This document shows positions 54,877 to 62,990 of a DNA stretch of 64,000 nt, piece after piece; within the stretch, counting starts at the first letter, position 1, and every line of letters begins with the position of its first letter. The DNA comes from Paracoccaceae bacterium (GTDB lineage: Bacteria > Pseudomonadota > Alphaproteobacteria > Rhodobacterales > Rhodobacteraceae). A program made the position numbers and the translations under genes. The stretch is taken from NCBI GenBank assembly GCA_004153385.1, contig SDAL01000001.1:1488001-1552000 (forward strand). Direction: 5' to 3'. The notes under the pieces are model-generated. The model was given only the letters and a program-made list of their open reading frames with translations. It had not been told where the DNA came from and did no database searches.

Positions 54877-57800
54877 TCACCGACGCCGAGAGCGTGCGAA
54901 TACGCGGCGGACGGTAGCCTGCACCCCGGCATTGAGCACATAGTCATTCGCGAGGTCGGACTGGTCATACAGTCCAAACTCGTCCGGGGACCGGGCAAGC
55001 TCGTAGCCAGACGCGTCGAGCCAGATGACTTCGTCTTCACCGGCCATCGGCAGGACATTGTAGCGTTTCATGGCGCCGGTCGTTCCGGTCAGCTCGGCTT
55101 CCTCCGGCACAACCTTGGCGCGTTCCCGTTCGCGGGAAGGCAGGCTCCGTTCCCAGCCCAGAAACTGCTGGGGATCGATCAGGTCTTCGGAGGTCGGTGC
55201 GTCAATCTCCTCGCCGAGCCATTCCTCGAATGCAGGCCTAAGTGCTTCGGCTTCCTCGCGCGTCTTCGCGCGTCCCTGTGCCAACGCGAAGGCGACAAAG
55301 GGATCGAGCGTTCCCCAGCGCAGCAGCTCGCGCGCCCAGAAGCCGAACCACGGGAGCCCCGTTGTGGCCTTCCATTCGGCAAGTGAGGGAACGGCGAGCG
55401 GATCACCGGCACCAGCAGTCCATTTCTGCGCGACGACCGCGCCGATCGCGACCCCCAAGCGAAACTCCAGATTGTCGGCGACAAAACGCTGGCGGGCGCG
55501 AAGATTGCCAGCTTCGGGCACTTCGCCGCCCGGGGCGCGCATCCACCAGCTCAGTACGTCGGTCCAAGCATCGAGGATCTCACTATCGCCGACCGTATCG
55601 CGGACGCGGAAGCCGAAGCCGCGATCCTCCTTCAAGAGTTCGCCGAGGGCCTCGAACCGCTCCAGACGCTGCTCCGGGGTTTCGAGACCATACTCGGTTG
55701 CCGCCGCCAGCAGATCGACGATTGCCGGCGCGATCGCTTCAAACCGCCTGCCAACATAGGGCGAGAAGCCATATTGATAGAGCCGCCGCCGTTCGTCGGC
55801 GTCGGGGTAGATCTCCCCAATTATCGCGCGCCCGCGGCGGAGGATCGCGTCCTCGAGCCAAGCTTCCTGCGCGGCTGCGGCGACCGTGAAGGTGTTTTGC
55901 CAAAGGACAGCGAGTTTTGCTTCCGCCTGCGCCCCGTCGAGGTCGTCATCAAGCAGGCTGAGTTCTTCGAGCGCCGTCATGACGAATGCATCCAGCTCGT
56001 CGATGGTATCGGCCAGCCGGGCAGCGTCTCCGGTGGCGCCGGTCCCAGCATCGTCGCTGACTTCGCCGGGCTCAATCTGTTCGAGCCATTCAAGAAATGT
56101 CTCGTCGGTCAGATGCCCGAAATAAAGCCGCGCCTTGTTTCGTAGTTCGCCGAGTAGCATCGCGAGCGGACTGAGCGTTGCATTGTCCGCCAGCTCATCG
56201 CGCCGGAGATTCTCGCGCAACGCGGCATAGTCTGCTCGCAGGGCGTCCATCTGATTGCGCTGTGTCTGCATCTGCCCGGGTGCGGTGGTGGCGATCGTGG
56301 TGGGTAAGGCAACCAATGTTAGGCCTTCCATTCCACGCGTCGAGCCCGGCCTGCCAGCACGACCGGAGAGATTGCGGAATTCGGCCGAGGTATAGGGGGT
56401 GATGACCGGTTGCTGCTTCACGTTGTCATAGGCGCTGCGCTTGAGCGAGGTCACGAAGATGATGTCGAATGGGAGGTTGACGCCTTCGGTGAGCGTCGCG
56501 GTCGCAACGGTGATTGGACAGATTTTTCGGTCAATCAGTGCCACCATTTGCCGCCGCACTCGCTGCGGCATCTGGCCATGGCTGGTTGCTATTCCGCGAT
56601 CAAGCAGTCTCACCTCGTAGGAATCTGATCCGCAATAGTCAACGCAAGCTGCCCGGGCTTCGGCGAACAACTCACCGTTTCTTCCTTCGGGTGGCACGAA
56701 AGCCGGCAGACCCTGCCAAGCTGGCAGGTCGAAGGATTCAGCATACCACCCCATTGTTTGTTCGGGCTGCTGGGCCAGTGAGATGAGGATACGGCGTTCA
56801 GCCGCAGCGAGGTGCAGCGCCGTCCAGAGCACCGTTACCTGGTTGAAGCGGTAGAGGCTGGACCGCATCTGAGCGGGCAGCTGCGCCATCGGCGGGATGT
56901 TTAGGTTGAGGTAAACTGGGTCATCACGCCCCTGTACATAGAGCGGTTGCCCATTCATCAACTCAAGTAGCATCGTGCTGCGCCGCTCCGATGCGGTCTC
57001 GAGCACGCCAACCACTTGCCGGGTACTGCGATAGTGCGTGCCGATCGCTGATGCGTCAGCTGTGCCTTCCATCCAGCGCGCTACAGGTCCGGCGGCACCG
57101 CCAGCGACCGCGGTCAGCGCGATACGAACGATATCTGGCGCTTGGGTGAGCAAGCGAGCGACGAAGCTTTCAAGCCTAAGCGAGCGACTGCTATGATCGG
57201 CGAAGTCACTACGACCGCTTTCTGTATCCTCTGGCAGGACCTGATGCGCTTCGTCGACGATCAGGAGCTTGAGACGGCTAAGAAGCAGCGGAGCGAGATA
57301 GCGCATAAGCGCATCGGCCTTTTCGACAGTGGCGATAAGCACGGTCGGGCTGTCAGCATTCAGCCAATAGTCGGTGATGCCCCAGTCGGCGCCGCCATAA
57401 AGGCCGGTGATGATAAGATCGCGGCCGAGCTCGGAAGTCAGTTTGGCTTCGACCTCACCAGCGAGCGCACGGGAAGGGACGAGGTACAGGGCCAGTGGCA
57501 CGACCTCGCCGTGATCGCGCAGCAGTAGTTCCTTCACGAGGCCGAGATTGGCGACGAGCGTCTTGCCCGAACCGGTCGGCGTGCAGAGCGCGAAGGATGA
57601 GTTTTCGAGAAGGCGGGTGAGACCAGCGCGCTGCGACGACCATAATATGCCGCGGCCGCGCGAGAACTGTGCACGAGCAAAGGCCAGCAAGCGAGACATG
57701 CGCCTGGGATTGAGTTCGCCAAGGGCACGGGCCGAACGATAGATGCTGGCGTCGGTAAACCGTTCGGCAACTTGTCGCAACAAGCTGATGAGCAGCGAAA

Positions 57801-58500
57801 CATCGTCGCTGAAAGTGCGCACGGCCATAGAATCGAGCGCCTTGAGCTTCGCAGCGGCCTTGGCGAGGCGGTCATCGGCCCCACGCCGGATCGAATCCGC
57901 AAAAAGGCCCAACGCGCGAATGAGTTCGACCGTGAAATACCAGCTAAGCCGGTCATCCCTGTCTTCTTCGAGGATACGGAGGGAAGAGCCAGGAGCCCTC
58001 AGATCGCCATTTTGACCCCAGAAAGCCATGGTATGGAGGAGCACTGCGTCGAAATCGCCTTGGATAAACGCGGCGAAAAGCTTTGGGCCGTCTTCCTCGA
58101 GATCCAATTGGCCGAGAAGACCAGATGCCATTGCGGTCAGACCTCCGAGCTGGAAAGCGGCGCCGGCAAGTAGTTCGACCGGCGCGATCGTTCGAACGTC
58201 GTCTTCCGAGCGCGCCAGCCATTCGAGGAGCTCACCGGCCCGCCGGTAGCAATCGACGGCGCGACGCGATTGATGTCCCTCGATCTCTACGAAGATCTCG
58301 GCTGCCTGCAGCAGGCTTCGCGCATCTGCCAGCTGACCTTCGGAATCGCTGCGGTTCCAGCCGATCGTGTCGACCTGCCAGCCGATCTGTAGGCAACGGA
58401 CATAGGAGCGCGCCTGATTGGCGGACAATTCGTTCTCCAACGCGAGCCTGGTGCGGGCCCCATTGGCGATCTCGAGCCTCTGCGGGTCGTTTTCCGGCAT
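54877..58500 (-). CDS. hamB: DEAD/DEAH helicase, HamB-like (Hachiman-type anti-phage defence)
   Basis: A 1207-residue superfamily 2 helicase of the Ski2/Hel308-like group. An N-terminal helical region of about 280 residues has no motif I know. Walker A is TPTGSGKT (307-314), the DEAH box is at 416-419, motif III is ALTAV (461-465), motif V ATATLTEGVNLP (666-677), and motif VI GRAGRPG (713-719). About 480 further residues have no clear domain. The start overlaps the nuclease gene by one base (TGATG), so the two are translated together. The nuclease-then-helicase order matches HamA-HamB; the assignment is by architecture. Confidence 0.75.
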   Translation of the reverse strand: MPENDPQRLEIANGARTRLALENELSANQARSYVRCLQIGWQVDTIGWNRSDSEGQLADARSLLQAAEIFVEIEGHQSRRAVDCYRRAGELLEWLARSEDDVRTIAPVELLAGAAFQLGGLTAMASGLLGQLDLEEDGPKLFAAFIQGDFDAVLLHTMAFWGQNGDLRAPGSSLRILEEDRDDRLSWYFTVELIRALGLFADSIRRGADDRLAKAAAKLKALDSMAVRTFSDDVSLLISLLRQVAERFTDASIYRSARALGELNPRRMSRLLAFARAQFSRGRGILWSSQRAGLTRLLENSSFALCTPTGSGKTLVANLGLVKELLLRDHGEVVPLALYLVPSRALAGEVEAKLTSELGRDLIITGLYGGADWGITDYWLNADSPTVLIATVEKADALMRYLAPLLLSRLKLLIVDEAHQVLPEDTESGRSDFADHSSRSLRLESFVARLLTQAPDIVRIALTAVAGGAAGPVARWMEGTADASAIGTHYRSTRQVVGVLETASERRSTMLLELMNGQPLYVQGRDDPVYLNLNIPPMAQLPAQMRSSLYRFNQVTVLWTALHLAAAERRILISLAQQPEQTMGWYAESFDLPAWQGLPAFVPPEGRNGELFAEARAACVDYCGSDSYEVRLLDRGIATSHGQMPQRVRRQMVALIDRKICPITVATATLTEGVNLPFDIIFVTSLKRSAYDNVKQQPVITPYTSAEFRNLSGRAGRPGSTRGMEGLTLVALPTTIATTAPGQMQTQRNQMDALRADYAALRENLRRDELADNATLSPLAMLLGELRNKARLYFGHLTDETFLEWLEQIEPGEVSDDAGTGATGDAARLADTIDELDAFVMTALEELSLLDDDLDGAQAEAKLAVLWQNTFTVAAAAQEAWLEDAILRRGRAIIGEIYPDADERRRLYQYGFSPYVGRRFEAIAPAIVDLLAAATEYGLETPEQRLERFEALGELLKEDRGFGFRVRDTVGDSEILDAWTDVLSWWMRAPGGEVPEAGNLRARQRFVADNLEFRLGVAIGAVVAQKWTAGAGDPLAVPSLAEWKATTGLPWFGFWARELLRWGTLDPFVAFALAQGRAKTREEAEALRPAFEEWLGEEIDAPTSEDLIDPQQFLGWERSLPSRERERAKVVPEEAELTGTTGAMKRYNVLPMAGEDEVIWLDASGYELARSPDEFGLYDQSDLANDYVLNAGVQATVRRVFARSRRR

Positions 58501-59453
58501 CAGGTGGCCCAGAGTGCGTCATAGACGCCGTCGATTAGCATTTCACCGTCATTCAGAATGAGTTCAACCACCTGCAGGTCGTGAGGTGCAGTATAATTTC
58601 CGGGCACTTCCTCCCTAGGGATGAGCGGATGCTTGGACTTCCGACTCGGCGCATCACCACCCGAAATCATGATGAGGTTGGTGCGCGGCAATGGCTCGGC
58701 ATTCCTGACCACCAACACTCGATCGAGTTTCGCGATCGCGGCGGAATAGCCGTCGGGATCGATTTCGCGCAACAGGCGCTGCAACTGCCGAAGCCCGTGC
58801 GGGGCTGGAATATCGCTATTGATCTGGAACCAGATCCCTTTCCCATCATGCTCGCGCTCGCCTGTTTCCTTGTTTTTCTTCTTCTCGCCGTACATCAGAT
58901 CGGCGACAACGGCCGGCTGAAGCTTCTTTCGCCATTTGGCTTCACCAGCGATGAAGCGCTCTATGTCACCATCTTCATTGAGTGCGAGGCCAATGAAGTC
59001 AGAGCCACGCCTCCCATAGACTTGTCGCTTTCGCTCTTCATCCCGCGCGAGTGCGAACAGATAGGCTTCCGCGTCCTCATGAAATCGGAAAAGGAACACC
59101 GGGATCGTCCACTCGTGCTTGCCGATGTATTCGAACCCTTCAGTAAGCATACCAGCCATTACTTCTCCAAACAGTCCACGTCGCGTGATCGACGGCAAAC
59201 AGGTCGGATAGGTGATATGCGGTTCGGGCGCATCGGCATCGGGATGAAGCTCAATACCCATCTGCTCATGAAAAAATTCGCGAGCGTCGGCATGAGCGGA
59301 TTCGAAATAGGGGACTAAATCTGAGATCATGTCGTCATCGCAGTCGCAATCTTGCTCGAGCAACAAGTGCCCGTAGCTACCGTCTTCACTTGGATACGCG
59401 GTGAGCCAGCGTGCCAGCGCAGCTTTCGGTGGTGGGCAATCGTGCAAGGTCAA
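58500..59453 (-). CDS. hamA: PD-(D/E)xK nuclease, HamA-like (DUF1837-type; Hachiman defence)
   Basis: A 317-residue protein with no signal or membrane segment. A nuclease core can be read: a helix with RRGLFGEVMAGML (Glu at 97), then RRGSDFIGLAL with Asp152, and FIAGEAKWR with Glu171 and Lys173, the D...ExK pattern. HamA of Hachiman is a DUF1837 nuclease that its helicase partner keeps in check until phage infection. The start is TTG at 59453, chosen because AAGGAG lies seven bases upstream and no ATG precedes it. The N-terminal ~75 residues are acidic and of unknown role. Membership of DUF1837 needs a profile search. Confidence 0.7.
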   Translation of the reverse strand: MTLHDCPPPKAALARWLTAYPSEDGSYGHLLLEQDCDCDDDMISDLVPYFESAHADAREFFHEQMGIELHPDADAPEPHITYPTCLPSITRRGLFGEVMAGMLTEGFEYIGKHEWTIPVFLFRFHEDAEAYLFALARDEERKRQVYGRRGSDFIGLALNEDGDIERFIAGEAKWRKKLQPAVVADLMYGEKKKNKETGEREHDGKGIWFQINSDIPAPHGLRQLQRLLREIDPDGYSAAIAKLDRVLVVRNAEPLPRTNLIMISGGDAPSRKSKHPLIPREEVPGNYTAPHDLQVVELILNDGEMLIDGVYDALWAT

Positions 59454-59689
59454 TGTTGAACTCCTTGCGCAATGAATATGGGACTTGCGCGATCGTATGA
59501 AGCCTTAATGTTGTTGATTTTCTCCGAAGCGACCAAGATTGGAGCTTGAAGCAGACATTTGATTGGAGTTGGCCGAAAGGCGGTTCAGGGGCGTCTCTGC
59601 CGGGCAGGTCCACTGACCTTGGCATGCTGCACGTCACGGCGCCGCAGGTCTGCTTCGAGCCCGAGACAGGCACTCTTCTTCTAACAAGA

Positions 59690-60727
59690 TCAGCGACGAC
59701 GACGCTTCAAGCGATAGCCACTCCGTCGCCGCAGTAGGCCACGCTCGAAAAGCTTATCGTGAAGCAGCGTTGTAAGACGATCTTGCCATCCATCACTGTG
59801 TAGTACACGATCAAAGTGCGCATCCTGATCGCGAAGAAGATCCAGCCGAGACCGTTGCGACGCCTCATCCCAATCTTGATATAGCAAGTAAATTGCGTTG
59901 CCGTATTTGAGGTTCTCAAAAACGACAAAGTCGTCGGAAAATTTCGCGCCAAAATACGAGCCAAAGCCACCTTGAGCTTTAATGTAGGCTTCCGGCTCGA
60001 ACTCCTCAAACATTTGTACCCGCTCACGAACATGCTTCTCAAAGTCAGGGGCGTTCGTCAGATGCGCCGATCCCATCAAGCGAGCAACAACTTCGTCAGC
60101 GGTTCCTGGTGGGAAAATCTCCCAGTCGAGAATGACGGTTGAAATGTAATCGTCGTGCGTGGCCTCACTCGCGAATATCCCAGTCACGCCGGTATTCTCT
60201 TGCAGAAGATTAATAGTCCAAAGTAGCATCAAGTCGAACTCAGAAAAGCCCCGGCTAATTATCGGCGCGACAGCGAATTTGACTAACACCAGATCGCCGC
60301 CTTTGTCTTCAAGCACACTCGCTTCGATGGTCATGCCTTGAGGTTCGAAAATCTGGTGCTGGTAGACCTCCTTAGTCCAAGAGCGCATGGTCCAGCCGTT
60401 GCGCGCGCCATCCCCAAAGTTGGGTGACTCGAAGGACCAGGTTTTCTGGACCTTCGGCCAATCTTCGCGCTTAAGGTCCCAGCCGCGCGCGTTTCTCTCT
60501 GACCATTTACCAGCGTCGGCGGGAGGCTGGGTTGGGCCAGCTGCAATGATCGAGGAGCCATTCGTTGTTAATCCAACGTGACTATAGCGCCCTGCTTCAA
60601 CATCGCTACGGCTAATCTTCTTGGTCGCAGAGACGACAAGAAGGTCGCTGTCGATATCATTTAATGCGTTTTCAATAGATAGCGGGACTTTGCGGTAATT
60701 GCTCTTCCAAGGAAAACGCTTCGTCAT
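59690..60727 (-). CDS. Unknown protein next to the HamAB-like genes
   Basis: A 345-residue soluble protein that I do not recognise. It has a mixed charged composition, aromatic-rich segments (WSERNARGWDLKREDWPK) and a very basic C-terminus ending in a run of arginines, which could bind nucleic acid. The ATG at 60727 is the best start; a TTG lies 12 bp earlier. It is on the same strand as the nuclease and helicase, 236 bp upstream of them, so it may be a third component or a separate defence gene. No catalytic motif stands out. Confidence 0.7.
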   Translation of the reverse strand: MTKRFPWKSNYRKVPLSIENALNDIDSDLLVVSATKKISRSDVEAGRYSHVGLTTNGSSIIAAGPTQPPADAGKWSERNARGWDLKREDWPKVQKTWSFESPNFGDGARNGWTMRSWTKEVYQHQIFEPQGMTIEASVLEDKGGDLVLVKFAVAPIISRGFSEFDLMLLWTINLLQENTGVTGIFASEATHDDYISTVILDWEIFPPGTADEVVARLMGSAHLTNAPDFEKHVRERVQMFEEFEPEAYIKAQGGFGSYFGAKFSDDFVVFENLKYGNAIYLLYQDWDEASQRSRLDLLRDQDAHFDRVLHSDGWQDRLTTLLHDKLFERGLLRRRSGYRLKRRRR

Positions 60728-60961
60728 TGTCTGTCCCAACTATCAAAAAGATAGCATACGAGGAGCCGGAAGGAGCTGGCAATACCCGCGCGCCAACATT
60801 TTCTAAGGCAAGCCAGCAGACGATGTATGACTTTGCCAGATGTGGCCGCTTCGCCCGCTCTGCTGACTTTGGACTGCCAAACGATGCCTTGGATGACCTC
60901 TTCGGGGCGCTGCGCTGCGGCGTTAGTGATCCAAGCGAATGTTCGAGAAGGGCCGAAAGGG

Positions 60962-62521
60962 TCAAATTTTGGTTGTTGCGTAGGCGCTCACGTCCCCGCG
61001 CCAGTAGATCCGGCTTAGGTCATAGGGCATCGCCAACAGGGCCACATTGGCATTTCTAAGTTTCATCGAAAGTGCGCCTTGTGGGCGCTGCACGAGCTCT
61101 GCGAACTCGCCCAAGGAAATAAAGGTCTCTCGGAAACGCGTCAGACTGTCAGCGGTTACTACAGTCGCCCCTCGGCGGTAGAGCTCTGAGGTATCCACGC
61201 CGCACAACATTCCATGTTGAATCAAATACCCTACTGTTTTGGCCGTCACTCTAAACTGCCCGGCGGCGTCACCGATGGATAGGCGGCTGTCCCCTGCCGC
61301 ATTGATTTCGTCCGAAACAAATGTTCTGGATTTTTCACCTTCAGATGAACGCTTTGCGTTTCGAAAGAACTTCTTCTCGCGCTCGTAGGCGTCGAGCATT
61401 TGCTGGGTTACAAAATTCATTGGTACGATACCGCCGCTAGCGTGACGCTTTGCGAGACCTCGGCAAATCAGATCCTCCGCATTGCGCTTGGCGAGCCCCT
61501 TCAGCGAAACCGACTTCTGTGGGTTCGATGAAGCGATTCCCTTCGAAGGCACGCCAAGCACCAGCACCCCTCTTCTGACCGAAATATTGTCGAAGACGTG
61601 CCGCCGCACAACGTCACGCAGGGGCTCGAATTCATCGCCGAGGCTTCGGCTCTTCAGCCACGCCATCCAAGGGCCAAAGAGTCGACCGAAGAACCTGCCG
61701 TCCACACCGTCCACACGAGCCATCGCAATTAAGCACTCGGAAAGGGCATCAGGACCATCTTTCAGTATGTCGTATCCCAAGGCACCATAGATCATCCAGT
61801 CTGGCTCACTGTGCCCCGCCAGCGCAGCATCTGGCCCCCTTGCGATACGCAGGCCCAGCACTTCACATGCGCGCGACGCCACGTTGAGCTCGAGACGGTC
61901 GATCCATCGGTCGCCCCGCCCGCTCAGGATGCGGTTCGAAATATACGCCTCGAAAGGGCTGGGGGGTGCCTTGACCACCGGCTGATCCAGAATCCAACCG
62001 TGGTGTTTTCGCAGCTGCGCCGCGAAGTCTCTGGCGTCCTTGTGGAGTTTCTCGGCCGGAAAGCTGATGAGCATGCAGTTGTGTTCCGGGCAGCTCCTGA
62101 TCGACGAGAATTTCCATTGGAGGCGACGCGGCACGCGCCACGACTCCGATGCTGACGGCATCTCGGACCGTATGCACTCCGGACAGACGCGGATGCGCCT
62201 GCGCTGAAAGCTCTGAAGGGAGGCGAATTCATCCCGCAGACGGAAATGGCCCTTGCCGAGGTGGCGGACTGAAACCCATTCCAACGCAGCCGCATCGCAC
62301 CCGGCCAGCTGTGCCAATTGTTCGATCGCGACCTTCTCCCCGCGGAACAGGGGATCGATCGGAAAGGCAATATCGCCGCAAAACCTCTGCATCGAAACTG
62401 CGCCGCCCCTGGCCGCAAGCCGCGACAGCAAAGACGATGCCGGCTCGAACGCGGCATGCGGCACAGTCAGCGGTAACTGCGGGAAGTTCGTTCCGGGAGT
62501 GGCAGGCAGACTTTTGACCAA
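60962..62521 (-). CDS. tniQ: TniQ-family protein (orphan)
   Basis: A 519-residue protein with the TniQ domain in its first ~230 residues: LPLTVPHAAFEPASSLLSRL, then GKGHFRLRD, and zinc-ribbon cysteines in RVCPECIRSE and RSCPEHN. The rest resembles the second half of long TniQ proteins, with a helix-turn-helix-like segment (SIGDAAGQFRVTAKTVGYLI). TniQ selects target sites for Tn7-like transposons, but no tnsA, tnsB or tnsC is present here, so it is an orphan. The start at TTG 62521 is uncertain; a GTG about 20 codons later is possible. A broken paralogue lies at 46385-47080. Confidence 0.82.
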   Translation of the reverse strand: MVKSLPATPGTNFPQLPLTVPHAAFEPASSLLSRLAARGGAVSMQRFCGDIAFPIDPLFRGEKVAIEQLAQLAGCDAAALEWVSVRHLGKGHFRLRDEFASLQSFQRRRIRVCPECIRSEMPSASESWRVPRRLQWKFSSIRSCPEHNCMLISFPAEKLHKDARDFAAQLRKHHGWILDQPVVKAPPSPFEAYISNRILSGRGDRWIDRLELNVASRACEVLGLRIARGPDAALAGHSEPDWMIYGALGYDILKDGPDALSECLIAMARVDGVDGRFFGRLFGPWMAWLKSRSLGDEFEPLRDVVRRHVFDNISVRRGVLVLGVPSKGIASSNPQKSVSLKGLAKRNAEDLICRGLAKRHASGGIVPMNFVTQQMLDAYEREKKFFRNAKRSSEGEKSRTFVSDEINAAGDSRLSIGDAAGQFRVTAKTVGYLIQHGMLCGVDTSELYRRGATVVTADSLTRFRETFISLGEFAELVQRPQGALSMKLRNANVALLAMPYDLSRIYWRGDVSAYATTKI

Positions 62522-62676
62522 GCGAGGCTTCCGGGATCAGACAAAGGCTGGATTGGCCGGATCTCACGATCACCAGCTCAACTGGGCAACGCTGCTATGA
62601 TGTCTGGAAATATTGCCGCTTGGGTCAGTTACCTGTCACAAAAGTCGCTTTTGCTTGGCAACTTACAGGAAGCAAA

Positions 62677-62753
62677 TGGCGGACCCGAGAGGATTCGAAC
62701 CCCTGGCCCCTTGATTCGTAGTCAAGTGCTCTATCCAGCTGAGCTACGGGTCC
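62677..62753 (-). tRNA. tRNA-Arg (anticodon ACG)
   Basis: The 77-nt cloverleaf is complete and encodes its own CCA. The acceptor arms are GGACCCG (from 62753) and CGGGTCC (ending 62681), with discriminator G and CCA at 62679-62677. The D-arm is GCTCAGCTGGATAGAGC, the anticodon arm CTTGA-CTACGAA-TCAAG, and the T-arm AGGGG-TTCGAAT-CCTCT. Its 3' end faces the accessory island, the usual arrangement for island insertion at a tRNA. Confidence 0.96.
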
Positions 62754-62990
62754 GCTGTTTGCGTAAGCGGTGATCTACAGATAACGATCAGAGGTCGCAA
62801 GGGGGTTTTTTCAGAAAAATGACATTTCACCACCTGCCGTTGCGGAAGTATATGAAAATATCGAAACACTGCCTTTTTATCCCTCATGCGGAGTTCTGCC
62901 GCGCAACGCCGACACAGCAATTGCAGCCTGACGCCCCGCATCTTCCGTAGGGCGCGTGGGAGAGGTGATTTTGGACAGAGGGGGCGGGAA

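Noticed and set aside
54600-54917. 105-codon plus-strand frame
   Set aside because: No motif or ribosome site, and it runs into the helicase gene on the other strand.
60672-60965. 97-codon minus-strand frame between tniQ and the unknown defence-linked gene
   Set aside because: It starts with TTG without a ribosome site, overlaps the next gene, and has no motif. A small gene is not excluded.
60962-62521. CRISPR-associated or complete Tn7-like transposon
   Set aside because: No TnsA/B/C, no Cas protein and no repeat-spacer array is present in the window; only TniQ is seen.
62677-62753. Direct repeat of the tRNA-Arg 3' end as the far attachment site of the island
   Set aside because: I looked for another copy of the T-arm and 3' end sequence in 34-62 kb by eye and found none; it could lie outside the window or be too diverged.
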